A stretch of 64,000 nucleotides of DNA from Actinoplanes lobatus (lineage in GTDB: Bacteria; Actinomycetota; Actinomycetes; Mycobacteriales; Micromonosporaceae). How positions within the stretch are numbered: the stretch's first letter is position 1; each line of letters starts with the position of its first letter. Below, piece by piece: positions 1 through 6,902 of the stretch. The position numbers and the translations under genes were made by a program. Below the pieces are notes generated by a model. It worked only from the letters and a program-made list of their open reading frames with translations, did not search any database and was not told where the DNA came from. Location of the stretch: NCBI RefSeq assembly GCF_014205215.1, contig NZ_JACHNC010000001.1, positions 6,320,501-6,384,500 of the forward strand, given 5' to 3'.

Positions 1-140
1 CTGACCCGGACGGCGTCGCAGTGCAGTTCATCGCGGATGACGTGCAGGTCACGCCGTACCGTCTCGGGGTCGAACGGCTCGTGGGTGGTCGACCCGGCGC
101 TGACGAAGCCGGTGTCGTAGTTCATGCCGAAGACGCGCAT
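1..140 (-). CDS. N-terminal fragment of a conserved actinobacterial protein, possibly TIM-barrel glycosidase-like
   Basis: Only the first 46 codons lie in the window; the rest is beyond base 1. It starts at ATG (138-140 on the complement) behind a purine-rich GAGGGGAA ribosome site. The peptide begins MRVFGMNYDTGFV and continues with a PFDPETVRRDLHVIRDEL stretch, a pattern I associate with a TIM-barrel, glycosidase-like family often found beside TetR genes. It has no signal peptide in the visible part. It is divergent from the TetR gene at 208, and the two operator palindromes between them suggest that TetR protein controls it. The family name is low confidence because most of the protein is missing; the reading frame and start are clear. 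Confidence 0.6.
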   Translation of the reverse strand, partial: MRVFGMNYDTGFVSAGSTTHEPFDPETVRRDLHVIRDELHCDAVRV

Positions 141-162
141 CAGCGGGTTCCCCTCGTTTTAA

Positions 163-177
163 GGTACGGAGCGTACC
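163..177. promoter_or_regulatory. Candidate TetR operator, site 1
   Basis: GGTACG-GAG-CGTACC is a perfect 6-3-6 inverted repeat centred on base 170. It overlaps AAGGTA (161-166), which read on the complement is TACCTT, a likely -10 box for the leftward gene starting at 140. Its position lets a repressor shut that promoter. Confidence 0.7.
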
Positions 178-183
178 GTATAG

Positions 184-198
184 GGTACGTCCAGTACC
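184..198. promoter_or_regulatory. Candidate TetR operator, site 2
   Basis: GGTAC-GTCCA-GTACC is a perfect 5-5-5 inverted repeat centred on base 191, exactly 21 bp (two helical turns) from site 1. It overlaps TACCCT (195-200), a likely -10 box seven bases upstream of the GTG start at 208. The arrangement fits autorepression plus control of the divergent gene. Confidence 0.7.
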
Positions 199-207
199 CT
201 GCAAGGC

Positions 208-795
208 GTGACCACGAGGCGCCGGGGCGAGGAACTGGAGCAGGCGATCCTGCACGCGGCCGCGGAGGAACTGCGCGAATCCGGCTATCCGGGAATGACC
301 ATGGACCGGGTCGCCGCCCGGGCCGGGACCAACAAGAACGCGATCTACCGCAGATGGCCGCACCGGGCCGCGCTGGGCATCGCGGCATACCGTCACCTCA
401 CCGACGCCGTGATGCCCGACCCGGACACCGGCAGCCTGCGCGGTGACGCCCTGGAGATGCTGCGGCGGGCCAACCAGACGTGGTCCTCGCCGTACGGCGC
501 GGTCCTGCGCGGGCTGCTCGCCGCCGCGGCCGACGACCCGCAACTGCTCACCCTCATGCGCGAGCGCTCCGGCGCCGACACCATGGACCGGGCCTGGCTC
601 ACCATGCTGCGACGGGCCGCCACGCGGGGCGAGGCGCCGGCCGCGGCCGTGCACGCTCGGGTCGCGACGACGCCGATGATGCTGCTGCGCGCCGAGTACG
701 CGATGCGCGGCCTCCCCTCGGTGCCCGACGAGGTGCTGGTCGAGATCGTCGACGAGGTGTTCCTGCCCCTCGTCCACGGCCGGGGCTCAGCATGA
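208..795 (+). CDS. TetR/AcrR family transcriptional regulator
   Basis: This 195-residue protein has the normal TetR length. Residues about 8-55 form the DNA-binding helix-turn-helix, with recognisable AILHAAAEELRESGYPGMTMDRVAARAGTN and KNAIYRRWPHRAAL segments; the rest is the ligand-binding helical domain. The GTG start sits seven bases after a TACCCT -10-like hexamer, so the transcript may be leaderless. It is divergent from the gene ending at 140, across two 15-bp palindromes that are its likely operators. Downstream come a glyoxalase-fold gene and a sigma factor in the same direction. The effector ligand cannot be read from the sequence. Confidence 0.9.
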   Translation: MTTRRRGEELEQAILHAAAEELRESGYPGMTMDRVAARAGTNKNAIYRRWPHRAALGIAAYRHLTDAVMPDPDTGSLRGDALEMLRRANQTWSSPYGAVLRGLLAAAADDPQLLTLMRERSGADTMDRAWLTMLRRAATRGEAPAAAVHARVATTPMMLLRAEYAMRGLPSVPDEVLVEIVDEVFLPLVHGRGSA

Positions 796-854
796 TCCAG
801 AACATTGGTGACCGGCCCCTGTTACCTTTCCCCGGCGGCGTTCGTCATGGGGAT

Positions 855-1226
855 ATGCTGATCAACCTCATGTACGTGACGATCAACGTCACCGACCAGG
901 ACCGCGCGCTCGAGTTCTACACCGGGGGCCTCGGGCTGGAGAAGCGGATCGACCACCCGGGGCCCGAGGGCCGCTTCCTCACCGTCGGCGTCCCCGGCAG
1001 CCCGGTGCAGCTGCTGCTCTGGCCGTACCCGGCGGCCGCCGGCAACCCGGGCACGCCCAGCCCGGTGTTCCTCGAATCCGACGACCTGCGCAAGGATTTC
1101 GAGGCCATGCGGGGGCGCGGCGTCGCCTTCGAGGGCGAACCCGCGGACTATCCGTTCGGCATCCGCATCGAGGCCATCGACCCGGACGGCAACCGGATCG
1201 CGCTCCGGGAGCCGCGCTCGCGATGA
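855..1226 (+). CDS. VOC (glyoxalase/bleomycin-resistance fold) family protein
   Basis: The product has about 123 residues, one VOC module pair. Typical family features are the opening YVTINVTDQDRALEFYTGGLGL segment and the closing IRIEAIDPDGNRIALREP segment, where the family usually places a metal-ligand glutamate or an equivalent. Substrate is unknown; members include glyoxalases, dioxygenases and resistance proteins. The start at 855 is chosen because the fold begins there; an alternative ATG at 792 overlaps the TetR stop as ATGA and would add 21 residues, and ATG 870 is also possible. The stop overlaps the next gene's start by four bases (ATGA), so it is translationally coupled to the ECF sigma factor. 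Confidence 0.8.
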   Translation: MLINLMYVTINVTDQDRALEFYTGGLGLEKRIDHPGPEGRFLTVGVPGSPVQLLLWPYPAAAGNPGTPSPVFLESDDLRKDFEAMRGRGVAFEGEPADYPFGIRIEAIDPDGNRIALREPRSR

Positions 1227-2056
1227 CCGATCAGCTGTCCGAGGTGTTCGAGGCCCAGCGTGACCGGTTGCGCGCCGTCGCGTACCGGATGCTGGGCTCG
1301 CACGCCGACGCCGAGGACGTGGTCCAGGAGGCGTGGATCCGCCTCGCCTGCCAGGACGCGACGGCCATCGACAACCTGGCCGGATGGCTGACCACGGTGG
1401 TCGGCCGCCTCAGCCTGGACCTGCTGCGATCCCGGCGGGCACACCCCGAGAGCGAGTACGGCCTCGTGGTGACGCCCGCCGACGAGCCGGCGCCCGACGA
1501 GCAGGCGATGCTCGCCGACGCGGTCGGTGTCGCCCTGCTCGTGGTGCTCGACTCGCTCACCCCGAGCGAACGGCTGGCGTTCGTCCTGCACGACACGTTC
1601 GGGGTGCCGTTCCAGGAGATCGGGCAGATCCTCGGCAAGTCGGCCGACGCCACCAAGATGATCGCCAGCCGCGCCCGCCGGAAGGTCCGTGCCACGGACC
1701 GGCCGGCGGGCCCCGGCCGCGAGCACCGGCAGGTGGTCGAGGCGTTCCGGGCCGCCGCCCTCGCCGGCGACTTCGAGGCGCTCCTGCGGGTCCTGCACCC
1801 GAACGTGAAACTGACCGTGGACACACCCGGCGGCATGATCGTCACCATCGGCGCCACCGAGGTCGCGGCCGGCGCCCGCAGGTTTTCCGGCGAAGTCGCC
1901 GGCCACCGTCCGGTGCTGCTTTCCGGCCGCCCCGGGCACATCTCCCTGCGTGCCGACGGAACGCCGCTCTCGGCCGTCTCCTTCGACGTCGCCGACGGCC
2001 GGATCACCGCCATCCACATCATCACCGACCCGGCGAAACTCGCCGCTCTCGACTAG
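1223..2056 (+). CDS. ECF41-like RNA polymerase sigma factor with SnoaL-like C-terminal domain
   Basis: The 277-residue protein has sigma region 2 (residues about 8-75, with LRAVAYRMLGSHADAEDVVQEAW) and region 4 (about 105-160, with LTPSERLAFVLHDTFGVPFQEI). A C-terminal NTF2/SnoaL-like domain covers about 170-277. This layout is that of the ECF41 group, where the extra domain modulates activity in place of a separate anti-sigma factor. ECF41 genes usually sit beside a small oxidoreductase or carboxymuconolactone decarboxylase gene that is their target; here the partner is a VOC protein, coupled by a four-base overlap. No anti-sigma gene is adjacent. A hairpin overlaps the stop codon. Confidence 0.88.
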   Translation: MTDQLSEVFEAQRDRLRAVAYRMLGSHADAEDVVQEAWIRLACQDATAIDNLAGWLTTVVGRLSLDLLRSRRAHPESEYGLVVTPADEPAPDEQAMLADAVGVALLVVLDSLTPSERLAFVLHDTFGVPFQEIGQILGKSADATKMIASRARRKVRATDRPAGPGREHRQVVEAFRAAALAGDFEALLRVLHPNVKLTVDTPGGMIVTIGATEVAAGARRFSGEVAGHRPVLLSGRPGHISLRADGTPLSAVSFDVADGRITAIHIITDPAKLAALD

Positions 2057-2086
2057 AGCCAGCCCGCGAACCCCTCGGCTGGCTCT
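2055..2086 (+). terminator. Hairpin terminator after the ECF41-like gene
   Basis: AGAGCCAGCC (2055-2064) pairs perfectly with GGCTGGCTCT (2077-2086) around a 12-base loop. The stem begins within the stop codon. There is no U-tract, as is common in actinomycetes. Confidence 0.6.
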
Positions 2087-2135
2087 GAGCGCTTATCAAC
2101 TGGGTTGAGACAGTTCTGGGAGCCAGCCGGACCAC

Positions 2136-2230
2136 CGATCTGCGCCCGGCGCGGGCGGCACAGGCGGGAGTAGGCAGCTGGATCGCCGCCTGCCACGGGC
2201 GGCACACGTAGGCGTACCGGAAAGGAGGTT
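2136..2230. repeat. Intergenic dispersed repeat, copy A (partner at 57479-57591)
   Basis: About 50 bases from CGATCT at 2136 to ATCGC near 2186 match 57479-57530 at roughly 85% identity by eye, including the shared core GGGCGGCACAGGC and the later GTAGGC. A second shared block, CGTACCGGAA followed by a purine-rich AGGAG-like run, lies at 2213-2227 here and 57574-57590 there, after a spacer of different length. Neither copy lies in a credible gene. It fits a small dispersed intergenic element of unknown nature. The rest of the gap 2087-2387 also has a 9-bp hairpin (CTCGTCTGA at 2289-2297, TCAGACGAG at 2309-2317) and the promoter region of the next gene. Confidence 0.5.
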
Positions 2231-2387
2231 TTGGTTTGTGGCCTGGTAGCGTGCCGGCATGACATTGTTTGCCGCCAATCGCGCTCGCCTCGTCTGACCG
2301 GTCGCTGATCAGACGAGTTGCGGCTCGCTGCGTCGCGGCCGGTTGATGCCCATTTTTACTGGTATCAACTCCCCGAGAGGCAGACAC

Positions 2388-2870
2388 ATGTTCATTCGTT
2401 CCATGTCCGAAACTGATGTGACCACCGTCGTGGAGCTGGCCGTCGACGTGTTCGGGCCGTTCCATGAGGGGTCCTTCCGGCCCGCGGTCGGTGAGGAGAT
2501 CTTCGCCAACCAGGACGCCGGGTGGTGGCAGGAGTACGCCGAGCAGATCCCGTGCCTGCACGCGCCTGAGGAGCACAAGCACGTCGCGGTCGCCGAGATC
2601 GACGGCCGGATCGGCGGGTTCGTCGCCTGGACGGTCGTGCCCGCTGCCCGCAACGGCGAGATCACCCACGTCGCGGTGTCCGCGGCCAGCCGCCGGACGG
2701 GCGTCGGCACGGCGCTGTGCGAGCACGCGTTCGCGCAGCTCAAGCAGGCCGGCGCCGAGGTCGTGACGATCGGCACCGGCGGGGACGACTTCCACGCGCC
2801 GGCCCGTGATCTCTACGCGAGCCTCGGATGCACGCCGTTCCCGGTGGTCACCTACTACCGCCGTCTGTAA
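2388..2870 (+). CDS. GNAT family N-acetyltransferase
   Basis: The 160-residue protein carries a complete GNAT fold. The acetyl-CoA binding signature is VAVSAASRRTGVGTAL (around residues 93-110), with the usual Gln/Arg-x-x-Gly-x-Gly/Ala pattern in the variant form RRTGVG. The C-terminal DLYASLGC segment is the typical last helix-strand. It transfers an acetyl group from acetyl-CoA to an unknown amine. ATG 2388 is chosen because it has GAGAGG seven bases upstream; an in-frame ATG at 2343 adds 15 implausible residues. Its 3' end overlaps the convergent hemerythrin gene by 23 bases. Confidence 0.85.
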   Translation: MFIRSMSETDVTTVVELAVDVFGPFHEGSFRPAVGEEIFANQDAGWWQEYAEQIPCLHAPEEHKHVAVAEIDGRIGGFVAWTVVPAARNGEITHVAVSAASRRTGVGTALCEHAFAQLKQAGAEVVTIGTGGDDFHAPARDLYASLGCTPFPVVTYYRRL

Positions 2871-3321
2871 CCGGCATCGCCCGGGCGCGGACGGCGTCGA
2901 CGCGATCCCAGTCCTCGCCGCTGAGAGTGGTCAGCGCGGCGGGGAAGACGCCGTCCTGCTCCTTGAGGATGTGGTCGCGCAGCAGGTCGAGGATCTCGAT
3001 CAGCTGTCGCGGCCACGCGGCGTCGTGGGGTGTTTCCACGGCCGCCGCGGCGAGAACCTTCTCGATGCGGCGGTGTTCCTGTTCGAGGGCGGCGACGTGG
3101 TCCGGGAAGTCGTCGGCCAGCAGTGGGAACAGGCCGTGCTCCTCGACCTCGGTGTGCGGGCCGAGCACCGCGGAGATCCGGCGGGCGACTGCGGCCATCC
3201 GGTCCACGTCGCCGGCGATGTGTGCCGCCCGCACGTCGCCGATCATGTTCACGACCAGGTCGTGTTCGCGGGTGAGCTCGTCGATGGCGGCGACGGACCG
3301 GCAACCGCAGTATTCGCACAT
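2848..3321 (-). CDS. Hemerythrin (HHE) domain protein
   Basis: The 157-residue protein begins MCEYCGCRSVAAIDELTREHD, the usual opening of a cysteine-rich actinobacterial HHE group. Metal-ligand histidines typical of a diiron hemerythrin can be seen in TREHD, GPHTEVEEHGLF, LEQEHRRIE and LRDHILKEQDGVF. Such proteins bind oxygen or nitric oxide, or guard iron; the exact role here is unknown. ATG 3321 is chosen because CTGGAG lies just upstream and the MCEYC start is conserved; an upstream in-frame extension to 3399 has no support. The gene converges on and overlaps the acetyltransferase by 23 bases. Confidence 0.85.
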   Translation of the reverse strand: MCEYCGCRSVAAIDELTREHDLVVNMIGDVRAAHIAGDVDRMAAVARRISAVLGPHTEVEEHGLFPLLADDFPDHVAALEQEHRRIEKVLAAAAVETPHDAAWPRQLIEILDLLRDHILKEQDGVFPAALTTLSGEDWDRVDAVRARAMPVTDGGSR

Positions 3322-3561
3322 GTCTCCAGGCAACCACGAAGTTGGGCGCTTCCGTACCTGTCCGAAGCATGGCAAATGCCACGCGGCAGTCGGGACCAAT
3401 GGCCGTTGACTCCGGCAGTCTCCGAAACCGCGGCATTCTCAGTGTCTACACAGGCCGGTGTAATGACATCGAGAATTTTAAGATCATGAAACTCTTGACG
3501 GGAGCTGTTCGGGGCGCGGAGACTTCCGCCTTGAATCATGATCAAATTCGGGGGAGTCATC

Positions 3562-6500
3562 GTGCTTCGCCTTTGGCGTACACAAATTTCTCGTTCTTTC
3601 CTACCAGATAGGTCCTCGCCCGCGGTTGTGCGCCGCTGGACGACCTTCGCGGCCGTATCGGCCATCATCGCTGCCAGCCTCGTCGGAATGCCCGCGAGTT
3701 CGGCGGCAGAACCATCCGCATCGGACACTCCGCAGCCCTCGTCTGCGACGCCCGAAGCCGAGCACACCGAGCTGACGCCCGCGGAGCAGACCGCCGCGCG
3801 GGAAGCCCGCGACAGCGGCCGGCGGGTGCTCGTGGACGAGCTCACCTCGGAGACCACCCAGGTGTGGGCGTTGCCGGAGGGCGGTTTCCAGGCAGAGATC
3901 GCCGCTGGTGTCGAGCGCTTCCAGCGGGACGGCGTCTGGACGCCGGTGGACCTCAATCTTCAGCGGACCGCGAGCGGCGCGATCGAGCCGGTGGCGCATC
4001 CGGCCGGGCTACGGATCTCGGGCGAGCGTGCCGCCGCGCCGGGCGCCGAGTTGGCGTCGGTGTCGGCCGGTTCGAGTCGTGTGGCGATGGGCTGGGCGGG
4101 ATCGCTGCCGGAGCCGACTCTGGACGGTCCGAAGGCGACCTATTCGGAGGTGTTGCCGGGCATCGACCTGATCATGGAGGCCACGACCTCCGGGGTCGAG
4201 CAGTTCTTCGTCGTGAAGAACCGGGCCGCGGTGAGTCAGGTCGCGAACCTGAAGGTGCCGGTGACCGGTGCCGGCGTCGCATCGCAGCAGGTCAGTGCCG
4301 AAGGTGACGTCGCCGTGCGGGACTCCGGCGGCCGTGACCTCGCGTACGTGTCCGCTCCGGTGATGTGGGACGCACACCCGAAGCTGGCGTCCGGACAGCC
4401 GAGCCGGATGCGGCAGTTCCGTCCGGGCGTGTCCGCCAAGGCGAAGACAGCGACGTCCCAGCGGGGCGTCGAGCTGGATCTGGGCACCGATACCGCCTGG
4501 ATGCTGGACTCGCAGACGGTCTTCCCGGTCACGATCGACCCGGTTCTGAGTCCCGCGCCGGCGGTCACCTTCGACACCTACGTGCACGAGGGCGACACGA
4601 CGGTGAACAACGCGACCAACGACCTGTGGGTCGGTTCGGTGTCCGGGAAGAAGTCGCGCAGTTTCATCCACTGGAACACCTCGGCGCTGGTGGGCAAGCA
4701 GATCACGGCGTCGACGGTGTCGTTCTGGGACTGGTGGTCGCAGTCGTGTACCGCCACGTCGTGGGAGATCTGGCCGACTGCTCAGGCGACCACCGCGACC
4801 GTGTGGTCGAACCAGCCGGTCTGGTACGACGCCGATCCGAACGTCGCCGGTGATCAGCCGGCCGCGACGTCGACGCAGACCAAGGGTTTCGACTCGACGT
4901 GTGATGACGACTGGATCAACATCAGTGGTGTCAAGTTCTTCCAGTACGCCGCGAACAACTCGTGGACGGTCGCTCCGATGGGGATCCGGGCCACGAACGA
5001 GACCGACGCGGACAGCTTCAAGCAGTTGCGGTCGGTCGACAACACCACCACCACGGTCTATCCCAAGGCGACGGTCACCTACAACTCGTACCCGAAGGTG
5101 ACCTCGCGGTCGACGACCCCGGCCACGTCCTGTGTGACCGGTGCGTCGCGGCCGGCGATCAAGACGACCACGCCGACGTTCGCGGCGGTGGTGTCGGACG
5201 GTGAGGCGACCGCGATGTCGGTCGTCTTCGAGTGGTGGGCGGTCGGCGGCACCGCCAAGATCGGGTCGGCGACGGTGAGTTCGGTGGCCAGTGGCGCCAC
5301 GGCCTCGACGGTTGTTCCGGCCGGTCAGTTGCAGGAGGGCGGCAACTATCAGTGGCGGGCGACCGTGTCGGACGGCACCGGATCGTCGGCGACGTCGTGG
5401 TGTGAGTTCAGCAGCTATGTGACGCTGCCGCCGGTCGACGGCTGTCAGGGTGGTGTCGGCAACGACTTCAACGGTGACGGCCTGGTCGATTCGGTCGTGG
5501 CCGCTCCGCGGGCGACCGTCGACGGTTTGAGCGCGGCCGGCGCGGTGCACATCGTGGATGGTGTGGCCGGCACGGTCACGGTTCTGCGTGAGGGGGCCGG
5601 CGGGGTGCCGGACACGGCGGCCGCCGGTGACCAGTTCGGCCGGTCGATTGCGGTCTTCGACGCCAACAGCGACGGCTGCACCGATCTCGCGGTCGGGGCG
5701 CCGTTCGACGAGATCGGCACGACCGCCAACGCGGGACGGGTCTTCCTGATCTACGGGGCCCCGGGTGGTCTGGGTACCGGGCCGGCGACGCTGGTCGTCG
5801 AGCAGGGCCGGGCGCTGGAGCAGGGCCGGGGGACCGTGCCGGACGCGGCCGAGGCCGAGGACTGGTTCGGGTTCTCCCTCGCCGGTGGCCGGACCGCCGC
5901 CGGGGAGCCGTTCCTGGTGGTCGGCGTGCCCGGTGAGGACGTCGGCACCGCCATCGACGTCGGCAAGGTGCACTACCTGCGCGGCACGGTCAACATCGCG
6001 TTCGACGAGTCGAACGTCGGCGCCGGTGCGCTGGAGAACGACGACCGGTACGGGTACGCGCTCGCCGCCACCCAGTACCACTTCGCCGTGGCGCAGCCCG
6101 GTGAGGCGATCGGCGCCTCGGTGTTCAGCGGTTCCGTCTGCACCTACCAGCACACCATCACCAACTCGCTGCCGGTGATGATGAAGTGCGTCTACCAGGG
6201 CCTGACCGGTGTCGCCGGGACCTCGGACCCTGGTGACCAGTTCGGCAAGTCGATCGCCATGGTCCCGTACCGGCCGGTCGGAGCGGCCGCCGGAGTCGCG
6301 AACTCGCTGCTGGTGGTCGGTGCCCCCGGTGATGACGTCGGCGGGGTCGGCGACGCCGGAAGTGTCTACCAGTTCCTGGTCAGCTCGACCGACACCGCGC
6401 AGGTCGCCGCGCACAACCAGAACTCGGCCGGCATCGCGGGCGACAACGCCGAGGGCGACTACTTCGGTGAGCAGGTGACCGTGGTGAACACCAACCCGGC

Positions 6501-6861
6501 CGCGGAGGCCTCCGCGGCTACGGTGCAGGTCGCGGTCGGCGCCCCGGGCAAGGACCTGGGGGCGCTCGACGCCGGCCAGGTGCACGTCTTCGCGGGCGGC
6601 ACGGCGACGGTCACCGTCGACACGGAGATCTACCGCAGGGCCGGCTCGGTGCCGAACACGCCGAGGACCCAGGAGCTGTTGGGCGCCTACGTGGGCGGCA
6701 ACCCGCAGCGGTTGATGGTCGCCAGCCCGTACGGGGCGAAGGCGGTGTACGCGTTCGACTGGTCCTCGCTGGCCGGCGGTAGCGCCGTGCCCACCAGCAC
6801 CTGGACGGCCGGTGCCGGCGGATTCCTCGCCGGTGTGGGCCTCGGCATGGTGACCGGGTGA
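3562..6861 (+). CDS. Secreted DNRLRE-domain and FG-GAP repeat protein
   Basis: The 1099-residue protein has a long signal peptide (RRW near 24-26, hydrophobic core to about 43, cleavage probably after ASSA at 48). Residues about 85-330 form a domain shared with the next gene. A DNRLRE-type domain with paired Trp-rich strands covers about 333-508, followed by a short Ig-like part. From about 625 to 1050 come FG-GAP/integrin-alpha-like beta-propeller repeats with calcium-type loops such as DFNGDGLVDSV and DANSDGCTDLAVGAP. GTG 3562 is preferred because GGGGGAG (3550-3556) lies six bases upstream; an in-frame ATG at 3538 lacks a site. It is the first of three large surface proteins and its stop overlaps an alternative start of the next gene. 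It is likely a secreted adhesive or structural partner of the RHS protein; that role is inference. Confidence 0.85.
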   Translation: MLRLWRTQISRSFLPDRSSPAVVRRWTTFAAVSAIIAASLVGMPASSAAEPSASDTPQPSSATPEAEHTELTPAEQTAAREARDSGRRVLVDELTSETTQVWALPEGGFQAEIAAGVERFQRDGVWTPVDLNLQRTASGAIEPVAHPAGLRISGERAAAPGAELASVSAGSSRVAMGWAGSLPEPTLDGPKATYSEVLPGIDLIMEATTSGVEQFFVVKNRAAVSQVANLKVPVTGAGVASQQVSAEGDVAVRDSGGRDLAYVSAPVMWDAHPKLASGQPSRMRQFRPGVSAKAKTATSQRGVELDLGTDTAWMLDSQTVFPVTIDPVLSPAPAVTFDTYVHEGDTTVNNATNDLWVGSVSGKKSRSFIHWNTSALVGKQITASTVSFWDWWSQSCTATSWEIWPTAQATTATVWSNQPVWYDADPNVAGDQPAATSTQTKGFDSTCDDDWINISGVKFFQYAANNSWTVAPMGIRATNETDADSFKQLRSVDNTTTTVYPKATVTYNSYPKVTSRSTTPATSCVTGASRPAIKTTTPTFAAVVSDGEATAMSVVFEWWAVGGTAKIGSATVSSVASGATASTVVPAGQLQEGGNYQWRATVSDGTGSSATSWCEFSSYVTLPPVDGCQGGVGNDFNGDGLVDSVVAAPRATVDGLSAAGAVHIVDGVAGTVTVLREGAGGVPDTAAAGDQFGRSIAVFDANSDGCTDLAVGAPFDEIGTTANAGRVFLIYGAPGGLGTGPATLVVEQGRALEQGRGTVPDAAEAEDWFGFSLAGGRTAAGEPFLVVGVPGEDVGTAIDVGKVHYLRGTVNIAFDESNVGAGALENDDRYGYALAATQYHFAVAQPGEAIGASVFSGSVCTYQHTITNSLPVMMKCVYQGLTGVAGTSDPGDQFGKSIAMVPYRPVGAAAGVANSLLVVGAPGDDVGGVGDAGSVYQFLVSSTDTAQVAAHNQNSAGIAGDNAEGDYFGEQVTVVNTNPAAEASAATVQVAVGAPGKDLGALDAGQVHVFAGGTATVTVDTEIYRRAGSVPNTPRTQELLGAYVGGNPQRLMVASPYGAKAVYAFDWSSLAGGSAVPTSTWTAGAGGFLAGVGLGMVTG

Positions 6862-6902
6862 GGCGGATGAAGAAACTCCGGAACCTCGTGAAGGAAACGA
6901 CA

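Noticed and set aside
2053..2265. A small minus-strand frame between the sigma factor and acetyltransferase genes
   Set aside because: It covers a terminator and the dispersed repeat, and the partner repeat at 57.5 kb does not keep the frame over its whole length.
4009..6585. An 858-codon minus-strand frame across the FG-GAP gene
   Set aside because: Antisense shadow; the plus strand has a signal peptide and calcium-loop repeats.
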